In this document: one piece after another, positions 7,952-17,909 of the stretch
Layout of the letters: each line of letters opens with the position of its first letter
How positions within the stretch are numbered: the first letter of the stretch is position 1
Source of the DNA: Streptomyces chrestomyceticus JCM 4735
GTDB lineage: Bacteria > Actinomycetota > Actinomycetes > Streptomycetales > Streptomycetaceae
Length of the DNA: 64,000 bases
Assembly: GCF_003865135.1 (NCBI RefSeq)
Contig: NZ_BHZC01000001.1
Coordinates: forward strand, 7,130,001 to 7,194,000
Direction of reading: 5' to 3'
Translations under genes and position numbers: made by a program
Notes under the pieces: model-generated
The model's input: the letters and a program-made list of their open reading frames with translations, nothing else
What the model was told of the DNA's origin: nothing
The model's database searches: none

Positions 7952-8590
7952 GTGCGGCTCGAAGCGATCACCTGGGACCGGCTGACGGACGCGCTCGCCG
8001 AGCGCGTCGGTACGACGGCGTCGGCGGACGGCGGCCCGTGGCTGCGCATCGCCGTGGACGGAGCGCCGGCGGCCCGCCCGGCCGACATCGCCGGACGGCT
8101 CGCCGAAGCGCTGCGGTTGCGCGGCAGACCCGTACACGTCGTCGCGGCCGACGGCTTCCTGCGTCCCGCCTCACTGCGCCTGGAGTACGGGAAGGAAGAC
8201 CCCGACGCGTATTACGACACGTGGTTCGACCGGCAGGCGCTCTGGCGGGAGGTGTTCACGCCACTCGACCCGGGCGGCACGGGGCGGGTGCTGCCGGATC
8301 TGTGGGATCCCCGGACGGACCGGGCCACGCGCAGCCCGTATGCCGAACTGCCGCCGGGCGGCGTACTGCTCCTGCACGGTCCGCTGCTGTTCGGGCACTG
8401 GTTCCCCTTCGACCTGTCGGTCCATCTGAAGCTGTCGTCCGCCGCGCTGGCCCGCCGCACTCCGCAGGACGAGCGGTGGACGCTGCCCGCCTTCGCGCGG
8501 TACGAGGACGAGGTGCGGCCCGAGGAGGCCGCCGATGTCGTCGTGAAGGCGGACGATCCCGACCGCCCGGCCTGGAACGGACACGGCTGA
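7952..8590 (+). CDS. Uridine kinase-like P-loop protein with degenerate Walker A
   Basis: 212 residues from the GTG at 7952, preceded by GAAGAA. The start IAVDGAPAARPADIAGRLAEAL aligns with the phosphate-binding loop of uridine kinase-type proteins, but the GxxGxGKS residues are absent, replaced by GAPAARPAD. The rest keeps the family pattern: VVAADGFLRPASLRLEYGK, the YYDTWFD segment and GGVLLLHGPLLFG. The family is common in Streptomyces and annotated as uridine kinase, although the loss of lysine and serine makes kinase activity doubtful. It is divergent from the GT-B-like gene with a 72-nt spacer. The family name is firm; the activity is not. Confidence 0.7.
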   Translation: MRLEAITWDRLTDALAERVGTTASADGGPWLRIAVDGAPAARPADIAGRLAEALRLRGRPVHVVAADGFLRPASLRLEYGKEDPDAYYDTWFDRQALWREVFTPLDPGGTGRVLPDLWDPRTDRATRSPYAELPPGGVLLLHGPLLFGHWFPFDLSVHLKLSSAALARRTPQDERWTLPAFARYEDEVRPEEAADVVVKADDPDRPAWNGHG

Positions 8591-8605
8591 TCCACCGGTC
8601 ACGGT

Positions 8606-8639
8606 CACCCGCCGGCCACGGCCACCCGCCGGCCACGGC
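8606..8639. repeat. Short tandem repeat, 2 x 17 bp
   Basis: Two perfect copies of CACCCGCCGGCCACGGC directly downstream of the uridine kinase-like gene. They are followed by two imperfect copies of a CCGCCGCCGGG-type block to about 8730. No gene is seen in 8591-8832. Confidence 0.9.
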
Positions 8640-8832
8640 CTCCCGCCACCCGCCTCCCGAGAAGCAGCCTCCGCCGCCGGGGAAGCCGCCCCCCGGGAGG
8701 TGGCTTCCGCCGCCGGGCAAGCCGCCCCGCCAGCGCGCCCCCCTTCCGAAAAGTTGTCCCTCTTCCGAAAACCGTACGCCCCACCACTGACAACCCGTCA
8801 CCGACGAGCGCGGCGCCGGTTAGCGTGAGCCG

Positions 8833-9471
8833 ATGACCACGACGTGCGGGAATCCGGGAGGGGCGCTGCGCATGGAGGACATCGGCTGGGACACGGACGC
8901 GGCGCAATGGCTGAACCCACCGCCGGAAGCGGTGCGCGAGCCGGCGGCGACGGGCGGTGGCACGCTGGTCGTCACGGCCGCCGAAGGGAGTGACTTCTGG
9001 CGGCGGACCAGTTACGGCTTCGACCGGGACACCGGCCACGCGCTGCTGACGCCCTTCCCCGCGGACTCGGCCGTCGAGGTCTCCTTCATCGCCGCTTTCG
9101 ACGCACTGTACGACCAGGCCGGGGTGATGGTGCGGGTGGACGAGCGTACATGGATCAAGGCCGGGGTGGAGATGAGCGACGGCGCGCCGCAGTTGGGTGC
9201 GGTGGTCACCCGTGAGTGGTCGGACTGGTCGCTGGCTCCCGTGCCGTCCTGGGTGGGCCGCGAGGTCACGGTGCGCGTCAGCCGCAGTGGTGACGCGCTG
9301 ACCGTACGGGCGCGGCGTGAACAGGAGCCGTGGCGCATGGTGCGGCTGGCGCCCCTCGACCCGGACGCGACGGCGGCCGCGGGGCCGTTCTGCTGCGCGC
9401 CGCAGCGGGCCGGTCTGCGGGTACGGTTCACCCGCTTCGCGACGGGCCCGGCCGATGCGTCCCTCCACTGA
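8833..9471 (+). CDS. DUF1349 domain protein (concanavalin-like fold)
   Basis: 212 residues from the ATG at 8833. It contains the DUF1349 signature: SDFWRRTSYGF near residue 53, FIAAFDALYDQAGVMVRVDERTWIKAGVEMSDG in the middle, VVTREWSDWS, and a C-terminal FCCAPQRAGLRVRFTRFATGP. The family adopts a beta-sandwich like that of legume lectins and is often linked to carbohydrate-active proteins, but no biochemical role is established here. There is no signal peptide or membrane segment, so it should be cytoplasmic. It converges on the DUF1697 gene with a 27-nt gap. Confidence 0.85.
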   Translation: MTTTCGNPGGALRMEDIGWDTDAAQWLNPPPEAVREPAATGGGTLVVTAAEGSDFWRRTSYGFDRDTGHALLTPFPADSAVEVSFIAAFDALYDQAGVMVRVDERTWIKAGVEMSDGAPQLGAVVTREWSDWSLAPVPSWVGREVTVRVSRSGDALTVRARREQEPWRMVRLAPLDPDATAAAGPFCCAPQRAGLRVRFTRFATGPADASLH

Positions 9472-9498
9472 GCGCCCGCCGCGCCACCCCGGACCGCG

Positions 9499-10041
9499 TC
9501 AGGCGTCGGCCAGGGACAGCAGCTTGGTCACCGTGTTCCAGTTGCGGGCCGTGGCCGTCACGCCGAGCCGGGCGCGGGACACGGCATCGGCGAGCTTGGA
9601 GCGGCCGACTCCGTCCGGGCACCACAGGTACAGGTCGCGGCCGATCAGCCGCAGCCGGTCCGGGGCGTAGGCGTCGGAATCCAGCGCCGCCAGCGGGGCC
9701 ACGTCGGCGGGAATGTCGGACAGAAACGTCACATGCAGGGTCTTCGGCTCCGCCTCCGCCTGCGGGAAGGGATTGGCCGCGACGGTGGCGGCCAGCTCGT
9801 CACGCGTACGGACCAGCACCGGAACGGGGAAGCCCAGCTCGTCGGCGATCCGCGCCTCGATGCGGCGCGCGGTCTCCGCGGGGGGCGTGCCCGGGTCGGC
9901 GAAGACGATGTTGCCGGTCTGCAGGAGCACCGTGACGTCGGTGTGGCCCAGTGACGCGAACAGCTCGCGCTGCCGTGCCATGGGGAACTTCTTGTTGCCC
10001 CCGACGTTGATGCCGCGGAGCAGGGCTACCTGGCGGGACAT
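9499..10041 (-). CDS. DUF1697 family protein
   Basis: 180 residues from the ATG at 10041; longer readings have no conserved residues. The N-terminus VALLRGINVGGNKKFPM and the following LFASLGHTDVTVLLQTGNIVF are diagnostic of DUF1697, as is YLWCPDGVGRSKLA near the C-terminus. Biochemical function is unknown. The ribosome site is weak. It lies 151 nt downstream of ogt on the same strand and may share its transcript. Length is normal for the family. Confidence 0.85.
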   Translation of the reverse strand: MSRQVALLRGINVGGNKKFPMARQRELFASLGHTDVTVLLQTGNIVFADPGTPPAETARRIEARIADELGFPVPVLVRTRDELAATVAANPFPQAEAEPKTLHVTFLSDIPADVAPLAALDSDAYAPDRLRLIGRDLYLWCPDGVGRSKLADAVSRARLGVTATARNWNTVTKLLSLADA

Positions 10042-10192
10042 GGCAGATATGCGTCTTTCGGTCGGGAGGAGCGAGCGGACAGCGGGCGCGGGGGGAGCCG
10101 AGGGAACCGGGGCGAGAGGGCATCGGCGTGACCGGGAGAGGGCAGCGGTACGGGGCGAGGCCAGCGGTACGGGTACGAGGGCCCGGCCGCCG

Positions 10193-10771
10193 TCAGAAGA
10201 GAGGCTGCGGGAGGACGCCCTCCAGGGCCAGCAGCCGGCGTTTGGTCTCCAGGCCACCGCCGAATCCCCCGATACCGCCGTCGCTGGCCACCACCCGGTG
10301 GCAGGGCACGACGACCGGCAGCGGGTTGGAGCCCATGGCCGCTCCCACCGCACGGGCGGCGCCCGGCTCACCGACCCGGTCGGCGAGATCCTGGTAACCG
10401 ACCACCGTGCCGTACGCGACGTCGGCGGCCAGCGCACGCAGTACCCGCTCGTTGAAGCCCGGAGACCCCGAGGACCCGGAGGTCCCCGAGGACAGGGACC
10501 AGTCCAGGGGGACGGTAAAGGTGTGCAGACCGCCGTCGAAATACCGGGTCAGCTCGTCGGCCGCCGCGGCCAGGTGGGGTATCTCCGGGACCGGTTCCCG
10601 GCCGAAGGCCAGCCGGAGACGGCTCAGCGTCCGGTGGGTGGTGCGCTCGTCGGCGTGGAAGCCGACCAGCGCGAGTCCTTCGCGGGTCGCCGCGAGCAGC
10701 AACGGTCCGATGGGGGTGTCCAGCACGCGCCAGGCCCAATCGGCCCGCTGATCACGCTCTGCGTTCATCAC
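10193..10771 (-). CDS. ogt: Methylated-DNA--protein-cysteine methyltransferase
   Basis: 192 residues. It removes the alkyl group from O6-methylguanine (and O4-methylthymine) in a suicidal reaction. The acceptor cysteine is C157 in PCHRV (156-160), preceded by VGAAMGSNPLPVV and followed by GGIGGFGGGLETKRRLLALEG, the usual catalytic region. The N-terminal TPIGPLLLAATREGLALVGF is the typical beta-hairpin domain. A Ser/Gly-rich insert (residues about 92-106) sits between the two domains. The ATG could be at 10771 or 10768. Together with uvrB, uvrA and uvrC this adds direct reversal to the window's DNA-repair repertoire. A strong terminator separates it from the upstream glycerophosphodiesterase gene. 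Confidence 0.93.
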   Translation of the reverse strand: MMNAERDQRADWAWRVLDTPIGPLLLAATREGLALVGFHADERTTHRTLSRLRLAFGREPVPEIPHLAAAADELTRYFDGGLHTFTVPLDWSLSSGTSGSSGSPGFNERVLRALAADVAYGTVVGYQDLADRVGEPGAARAVGAAMGSNPLPVVVPCHRVVASDGGIGGFGGGLETKRRLLALEGVLPQPLF

Positions 10772-10797
10772 GGCATCAGCCTATGGCCTGCCACTGA

Positions 10798-10829
10798 CAA
10801 CGCCCCCGGAGCCGGGTCCAGGGGCGTTG
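10798..10829 (-). terminator. Terminator after the glycerophosphodiesterase gene
   Basis: Perfect 9-bp stem CAACGCCCC/GGGGCGTTG with a 14-nt loop, about 60 nt past the glycerophosphodiesterase stop and upstream of ogt. It has no U-tract, as is usual in Streptomyces. Confidence 0.7.
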
Positions 10830-10889
10830 CCGACAGCGACAGGGGGGCCAAGCGACACCGGGGCCGACCGCCGTCCTGGCGGCCCTCGC

Positions 10890-11771
10890 CTAGCGGCCCT
10901 CGCCCTCCAAAGCGTCGCGGACGACGTCCGGCTTGTTGCTGATGATGCCGTTCACGCCCCGTCCGGCGGCCTTGACCGCGTCGGCGGCGGTGTCGACGGT
11001 CCAGGTGAAGACCTCCAGCGGCCGGCCGTGCGGTCCCTTGACCTTGTGCACGGACGCGACGTAACCGGCGTCGATGGACTTGTACTGCGGGTTGATCTGG
11101 TCGGCGAAGGCCGCGTACTTGGGCAGCTCGGCGACGGCGGGCGTGCCGAGGAAGCCCGTCTTGACGTCGGAGCGCAGGCTGTGGACCTTCTTGACCGAGC
11201 CGGCGTCGAAGCTCTGCACGATCAGCCGGTGCTTGACGTGGTGGCGGTCCAGCCAGCCGTCCTCGCGCAGCTCCTTGAGGACCTGCCGCTCGATGCCGGG
11301 GTAGAGCTCGGGTGCTTTGATCTCCAGCAGCAGCTTCTGGCCGTTGTCCTCTACCGCGTCCATATAGTCCTCCAGCGTCGGCACCCGCTCGCCGGCGAAC
11401 TTCGGGCCGAACCAACTGCCGGCGTCCAGCTTCTCGATCTCCGCGAGCGTGAAGTCGGCGACGTTCCAGGGCGCGCGGTCCGGGAAGACCTGCTCGGCGT
11501 CGGTCGTCCGGGCGAGCGACGTGTCGTGCACGACGACCAGCTCGCCGTCCTTGGTGCGCTGGACGTCGTTCTCCACCCAGGTGACCCCGAGGCCGGCGGC
11601 CGCGTCGACGGCGGCCAGGGTGTTCTCGGGCGCGTAGGCGGAGGCGCCCCGGTGGGCGACGATCTGCACCCCGCGGTGCCCGTCGGCGGCCTGCGCGCCG
11701 CCGGCGGGAAGCAGGGACGCGGCCAGGCCCACGAGCGCACCGGCGACAGCGGCGACGGGACGGATACGCAT
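10890..11771 (-). CDS. Secreted glycerophosphodiester phosphodiesterase
   Basis: 293 residues; an AGGAG ribosome site lies 5-6 nt before the ATG at 11771. Residues 1-29 form a signal peptide ending AQA-AD. The mature protein is a GDPD TIM barrel: VAHRGASAYAPENTLAA with H40-R41-G42, the metal ligands E67 and D69 in WVENDVQ, the second catalytic histidine H82 in VVHD, and LLLEIKAPE further on. It hydrolyses glycerophosphodiesters to glycerol-3-phosphate and an alcohol, outside the membrane, for phosphate and carbon scavenging from phospholipid or teichoic-acid debris. It is divergent from uvrB across 363 nt. No PHO box was recognised. Confidence 0.92.
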   Translation of the reverse strand: MRIRPVAAVAGALVGLAASLLPAGGAQAADGHRGVQIVAHRGASAYAPENTLAAVDAAAGLGVTWVENDVQRTKDGELVVVHDTSLARTTDAEQVFPDRAPWNVADFTLAEIEKLDAGSWFGPKFAGERVPTLEDYMDAVEDNGQKLLLEIKAPELYPGIERQVLKELREDGWLDRHHVKHRLIVQSFDAGSVKKVHSLRSDVKTGFLGTPAVAELPKYAAFADQINPQYKSIDAGYVASVHKVKGPHGRPLEVFTWTVDTAADAVKAAGRGVNGIISNKPDVVRDALEGEGR

Positions 11772-12134
11772 ACGAACTCCTAGTGACGACGTGAAGGCGG
11801 GCGCGCGCCGGGATCGGGCCCGACCGGTCCGGTCCGTAGCCGGGTACGCGGCCGCCGTCCCGGCATCGGACGGCCGGGAGCGGAGCCGGAACCCCTACGG
11901 GGAACACGGTGGAACCGAGGTCGGACGGGCAGAGAGTCGCAGCCGCGATGGACCGGAAGCCAGGCGTTTGATGGACAGAATGTGAATGAGAAGCGTGCGA
12001 AGCGTCCTGTTCCGGGATTGTGCCCGCCACGGCGGGCCGCCCGGCCCGGCGCCGCGCACCGCTACCCGTCGGCGGAACCGCTGGTCGGAGCGTTTTCCGG
12101 CCGGTTGTCAGTGGGGAGTCGTACGGTTGATTCC
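11772..12134. other. Intergenic region between divergent GDPD and uvrB genes
   Basis: 363 nt without a convincing gene. It must hold both promoters, but I could not identify a clear -35/-10 pair, a PHO box for the phosphodiesterase or a TCGAAC-N4-GTTCGA SOS box for uvrB. Confidence 0.5.
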
Positions 12135-14264
<2,130 letters not shown>

Positions 14265-14788
14265 GGGGGTGATGGCGGCGGGGGGGGAGGTGGCGGCGAG
14301 AGGGATGACGGTACGGGGGTGATCGCGCCGCCGGGGCGACTGCCGTGAGGGGCAACTGGGTTGGTGCGGCGATGGGGTCGGTGCGGCGGCTGCGGTGGCA
14401 GGTCGACTTCGCTGGCCCGGTGGCCCGGTGGCCCGGTGGCCCGGTGGCCCGGTGGCCCGGTGGCCCGGTGGCCCGGTGGCCCGGTGGCCGGGCGGCCCGG
14501 TCGATGGGGCGTCGGGTTGACGGGGGCGTGCTGACCGGGTGATCAGGGGCGGACGGCGGGGGTGCCCGTCTGCGCCCCGCCCTCGCCCGCGCCCCCGCCG
14601 TACGGCCCGGGCCCGCCCCCGTACCGCTCCGGAAGGGCCCGCCCGGGGCTCCCCGAGCGGGGTGGGCTGTGTTGCAGGAACGCCACAAAGCGCGGGGCAG
14701 TCGCGTGCCGGGGGCGGGCCGTGCATAGGGTCGGGGGAGGCCGTCGGGGAGGCGGCCACGGGGAGAACAGAGCGAGAGGGGACGGCAC
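14265..14788. other. Intergenic region downstream of uvrB containing a minisatellite
   Basis: 524 nt without a supported gene. The first 140 nt are G-rich low-complexity sequence, followed by the octamer array at 14414-14485. The final 40 nt hold the GAGAGGGGA ribosome site of the TerD gene. Short ORFs here are repeat artefacts. Confidence 0.7.
14414..14485. repeat. Octamer minisatellite, 9 x GGCCCGGT
   Basis: Nine perfect tandem 8-bp copies (72 bp), then degenerate GGCCGGGC. Located 150 nt past uvrB and 300 nt before the TerD gene. Confidence 0.97.
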
Positions 14789-15367
14789 GTGTCGGTCAAC
14801 TTGTCCAAGGGGCAGGGCATCAGCCTGGCGAAGTCCGACGGGGGGACGCTGACCGCGGTACGGATGGGGCTGGGCTGGCGTTCGGCGCCCCGGCGCGGCC
14901 TGTTCGGATCGCGCACCCGGGAGATCGACCTCGACGCCTCGGCGGTGCTGTTCGCCGACAAGCAGCCGATGGACGTCGTCTTCTTCCAGCATCTGATCAG
15001 CGACGACGGGTCGGTACGGCACACCGGCGACAACGTGGTCGGCGGCGCGGGCCAGGGCGGGGACGACGAGGCGATCCTCGTCGACCTGTCGCGGGTGCCG
15101 GTGCACATCGACCAGATCGTCTTCACCGTGAACTCCTTCACCGGGCAGACCTTCGCCGAGGTGCAGGACGCGTTCTGCCGCCTGGTCGACGAGACCACCG
15201 GCCAGGAACTCGCCCGCTACACCCTCACCGGCGGCGGCGACTACACCGCGCAGATCATGAGCAAGGTGCACCGTTCCGGCAACGGCTGGCAGATGACCGC
15301 GATCGGCGAACCGTCCGACGGCCGTACGTTCAAGGACGTCGTCCCGGCGATCCTGCCGTACCTGTAA
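14789..15367 (+). CDS. TerD family protein
   Basis: 192 residues from the GTG at 14789 with a GAGAGGGGA ribosome site. It shows the TerD signature: MGLGWRS near residue 26, the calcium-binding strand REIDLDASAVLF, a DDEAILVDLSRVPVHIDQIVFTV segment, and RYTLTGGGDYTA further on. TerD proteins are calcium-binding beta-sandwich proteins of the tellurite/stress-response (Ter) system, thought to act at the inner face of the membrane with TerC. It lies just upstream of a second TerD-type gene and a TerC gene, which supports a Ter stress module. In Streptomyces, TerD-like proteins have been linked to development and stress; the exact role here is unknown. Confidence 0.93.
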   Translation: MSVNLSKGQGISLAKSDGGTLTAVRMGLGWRSAPRRGLFGSRTREIDLDASAVLFADKQPMDVVFFQHLISDDGSVRHTGDNVVGGAGQGGDDEAILVDLSRVPVHIDQIVFTVNSFTGQTFAEVQDAFCRLVDETTGQELARYTLTGGGDYTAQIMSKVHRSGNGWQMTAIGEPSDGRTFKDVVPAILPYL

Positions 15368-15425
15368 GCACGCACCAGGCCCCGTCGGCGAGCACGGGGC
15401 GCACGACATTTCCGGGGGAACGACG

Positions 15426-17507
15426 ATGACGGCCGAGCTTGTCCGCGGGCAGAACCACCCACTGGACCGGACGCGTGTGGAGATCAGGATCGCGGCGGGC
15501 GGGCCCGTCGTCGCGGGGGTGACGCTCGCCGACGAGCTGGGCGGCCTCGCGGGTGTCGAAGCGGTCGCCCATCCGGGTGCGCCGCGTCGCGACGGCGTGG
15601 AGGTGCCCCGGCAGGCCGCCGCCGAGCACCGGATCGCGGTGGACCTGGATGCCCTGCCCGCCGCCGTGCACCGGGCGAGCGTGCTGCTCGCGCTGCCCGT
15701 CGGCATCGGCGGCCCGGCGGTCTTCGGCGCGGCGGCGGCACCGCTCGTCGCCGTCACGGGCCTGGACGGTACGGAGCTGGCCAGCTACACGCTCGTCGAC
15801 CTCGACGCCGAGACCGCCGTCGTGGCGGTGGAGCTGTACCGCAGGCAGGGCGCCTGGAAGGTGCGGGCCGTGGGGCAGGGGTACGCGGGCGGGCTCGCCG
15901 CACTGTTCCAGGACCAGGGCCTGCCGCAGGCCACGAGCGCGGGACTGGCCGCGGAGATCCAGGAGGCGGTACGCAGCGGCCACGCGCGTTCGGTACCGGT
16001 CCCCGCCGCGTCGCCCGGCCCAGTCGCGTCGTCCAGCCCTGCCGGGGCGCCTGGCCCCACCGGCTCCACCGCAGCGTCCGCCCCCGCCGAGCCGCCCGCC
16101 CCCGTCGACTACCGGCACCCCAAACGCCGTACCTCGAACCCGCCCCTGCCCCCGCAACCGCGCCAGGCCACCCCCACGACCCCACCGCCCACACCTACCC
16201 CACCCACATCCGCTCCCACACCCGCCCCCACACCCACCACGCCCCCCTCAGGCGACGCACAGCCCGCCGCCCCGGTAGCCGGTGACGCCGCCGGCCGTAC
16301 TCCGGAAGAGCGGCTCTACAACCAGGTCTGGGGCATGTTCGAGGACCTGGCGCGGACGGTCGCCGCCTACCGCAGCGCCATGGACTTCGCCCAGTCCCGC
16401 CTGGCGAAGGAACTGGACGCCGTCAACGCCGACCCCCGCAACCGCATGGGAGCGGCCGCCGAAGCGGCGCGTGCCGCCGCACACGACAAGCACGCCCGTC
16501 TCGCGGCCCAGGCCCGCGAGGTGCTCGACCGCGACCTCGGCCAGCTCACCGCCGAGGCCGAGGTCGTCGAGCCCGCCCTGCCCCCGGCCTTCGCCTCCTG
16601 GAGCAGCCCTGTCTGGCAGGGCTACCGGCCGCCGGAGGAGTACCCGACGGCGGTGCGGCTCGGTGACCTGCGCCTGCCGGAGTGCCCTGACCTGCGTATC
16701 CCCATGCTCGTACGGCTGCCGATGACCCGCGGCCTGTGGATCGACAGCGGGCGGCCGGAGACGTTCGCCGGCGCGGAGACGGCCGACGGCGCGTTCGGGA
16801 GCAGCTTCGGCCTCGACGGTCTTGACGGACTCGACGGCCTGGCCGGGGGCTCGGACGGGGCCGGGCCGCTCGACGAGGCCGAGGTGCGGCGCCGGGCGGT
16901 CGACACGGCCGTCACGCTCGCCGCCCGCCTGCTGGCCGTCCATCCGGTCGGCGAACTCACCGTCCACGTCATCGACCCCGCCGGCTCGGCGACGCCCGCT
17001 CTGGCCCCGCTGCTGGAGACGGGCGCGCTCCGCGAACCCCCGGCCACCGGCGCGCAGGGGGTGACCGCGGTGCTCGGCGAACTGACCCGGCGCGTGGACC
17101 TCGTCCAGATGGCGGTCCGCAACCAGGCGGCGGAAGCCCTGCCGCCGGACCTGGACACCGCCGAGCAACTGCTGATCGTCCACGACTTCCCGCACGGTTT
17201 CGACGACCGCGCCGTCAACCAGCTCCGCTATCTGGCGGACGAGGGCCCGTCGGTCGGCGTGCACCTGCTGATGGTCGCCGACCGGGCCGAGGCCCGGGAG
17301 TACGGGCCGGTACTGGACCCGCTGTGGCGTTCCCTGCTGCGCGTGACGCCGGTGCCGGACGCCCACCTCGCCGACCCCTGGGTCGGGCACGCCTGGACGT
17401 ACGAACCGTCGCGCGTGCCGGACGGCAGCCGGGTGCTGCGCAAGGTTCTGGGCGACCTGGGGGAGGCCCGCCGCTCGCAGGACCACAGCCGGTCCCGCGA
17501 AGGCTGA
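15426..17507 (+). CDS. TerD-domain fusion with degenerate FtsK/HerA-like C-terminal domain
   Basis: 693 residues. The first 180 residues are a divergent TerD domain (LVRGQNHPLDRTRVEIRIAAG, VAVDLDALPAAVHRASVLLAL). A long Pro/Thr-rich linker lies at about 200-280. A coiled-coil-like helical segment (YNQVWGMFEDLARTVAAYRS) follows, and then a domain resembling the opening of FtsK/SpoIIIE ATPases: LGDLRLPECPDLRIPMLVRL, TLAARLLAVHPVGELTVHVIDPAG, and a Walker B-like QLLIVHDFPHGF. The position where FtsK proteins have a Walker A is RGLWIDSGRPETF, with no GKS/T, so ATP hydrolysis is unlikely. It sits 58 nt after the TerD gene and is probably co-transcribed. It may be a scaffold of the Ter membrane complex, which is inferred. 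Confidence 0.8.
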   Translation: MTAELVRGQNHPLDRTRVEIRIAAGGPVVAGVTLADELGGLAGVEAVAHPGAPRRDGVEVPRQAAAEHRIAVDLDALPAAVHRASVLLALPVGIGGPAVFGAAAAPLVAVTGLDGTELASYTLVDLDAETAVVAVELYRRQGAWKVRAVGQGYAGGLAALFQDQGLPQATSAGLAAEIQEAVRSGHARSVPVPAASPGPVASSSPAGAPGPTGSTAASAPAEPPAPVDYRHPKRRTSNPPLPPQPRQATPTTPPPTPTPPTSAPTPAPTPTTPPSGDAQPAAPVAGDAAGRTPEERLYNQVWGMFEDLARTVAAYRSAMDFAQSRLAKELDAVNADPRNRMGAAAEAARAAAHDKHARLAAQAREVLDRDLGQLTAEAEVVEPALPPAFASWSSPVWQGYRPPEEYPTAVRLGDLRLPECPDLRIPMLVRLPMTRGLWIDSGRPETFAGAETADGAFGSSFGLDGLDGLDGLAGGSDGAGPLDEAEVRRRAVDTAVTLAARLLAVHPVGELTVHVIDPAGSATPALAPLLETGALREPPATGAQGVTAVLGELTRRVDLVQMAVRNQAAEALPPDLDTAEQLLIVHDFPHGFDDRAVNQLRYLADEGPSVGVHLLMVADRAEAREYGPVLDPLWRSLLRVTPVPDAHLADPWVGHAWTYEPSRVPDGSRVLRKVLGDLGEARRSQDHSRSREG

Positions 17508-17706
17508 ACCCGGCCTGACCGCGGACGAACCGACCACCGCCGGGGCGGAGGAACCGGCGGAACGAGCCGACCCCGTGCCTCCGCCCCGCGCCGCCTCCAC
17601 CCCGCCCCGCCTCGATCAAGCCCCCCACGCCCCGCCCACGATCAAGCTCCCACCACCTCCCCTCACCCTCCCGCACCCCCACCTGACCAGCGCATTTACC
17701 CAACTC

Positions 17707-17735
17707 TTTACTATCCATTGCCCTTCCTTTACTCT
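17707..17735 (+). promoter_or_regulatory. Probable vegetative-type promoter of the TerC transcript
   Basis: TTTACT (17707-17712), a 17-nt spacer and TACTCT (17730-17735), within a rare A/T-rich patch. Transcription would start near 17741-17743, the first bases of the riboswitch aptamer. The preceding 17508-17700 is C-rich spacer with no gene. Confidence 0.5.
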
Positions 17736-17740
17736 TGTGG

Positions 17741-17867
17741 TGCGGAGGGGAGTATTCCTGCGCGACGTCCCCGTCATCACGGATCGCACCACTGACGAGA
17801 TCCCGGGGCGTCGGCCCGTCTCGGAGAGCGCGGCACCAGCGCTCTCGGGTGGAAGAGACCTCCGGCA
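17741..17867 (+). promoter_or_regulatory. yybP-ykoY family manganese riboswitch
   Basis: The 5' strand has the conserved GGGGAGTA (17747-17754), followed by the junction-type CCGTCATCACGG. The 3' strand has the conserved AGAGACCTCCGGC (17854-17866). The flanks close into a P1 helix: GGAGG (17744-17748) pairs with CCTCC (17859-17863), extended outward with one bulged base. Two inner hairpins lie between, one a GAGAGCG...CGCTCTC stem. This family binds Mn2+ and is established upstream of TerC-type and other Mn exporters; the next gene is a TerC exporter. The match is by eye, not by a covariance model. Confidence 0.8.
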
Positions 17868-17905
17868 GCGACGACGCTGTTAGTGCCGTACGACTCTGCC
17901 GGAGG
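17859..17905 (+). promoter_or_regulatory. Ribosome-site sequestering hairpin alternative to riboswitch P1
   Basis: CCTCCGGCA (17859-17867) is an exact 9-nt reverse complement of TGCCGGAGG (17897-17905), which contains the TerC ribosome-binding site. The same CCTCC strand forms P1 of the aptamer, so the two helices are mutually exclusive. Metal binding should free the ribosome site. Confidence 0.75.
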
Positions 17906-17909
17906 AGCA

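Noticed and set aside
12000..12134. SOS (LexA) boxes upstream of uvrB, uvrA and uvrC
   Set aside because: I searched by eye for TCGAAC-N4-GTTCGA-type palindromes in all three upstream regions and found none convincing.
14414..14485. Possible CRISPR array
   Set aside because: Units are 8 bp and contiguous without spacers; it is a minisatellite. The 25-27-bp repeats at 24014-24111 also lack unique spacers.
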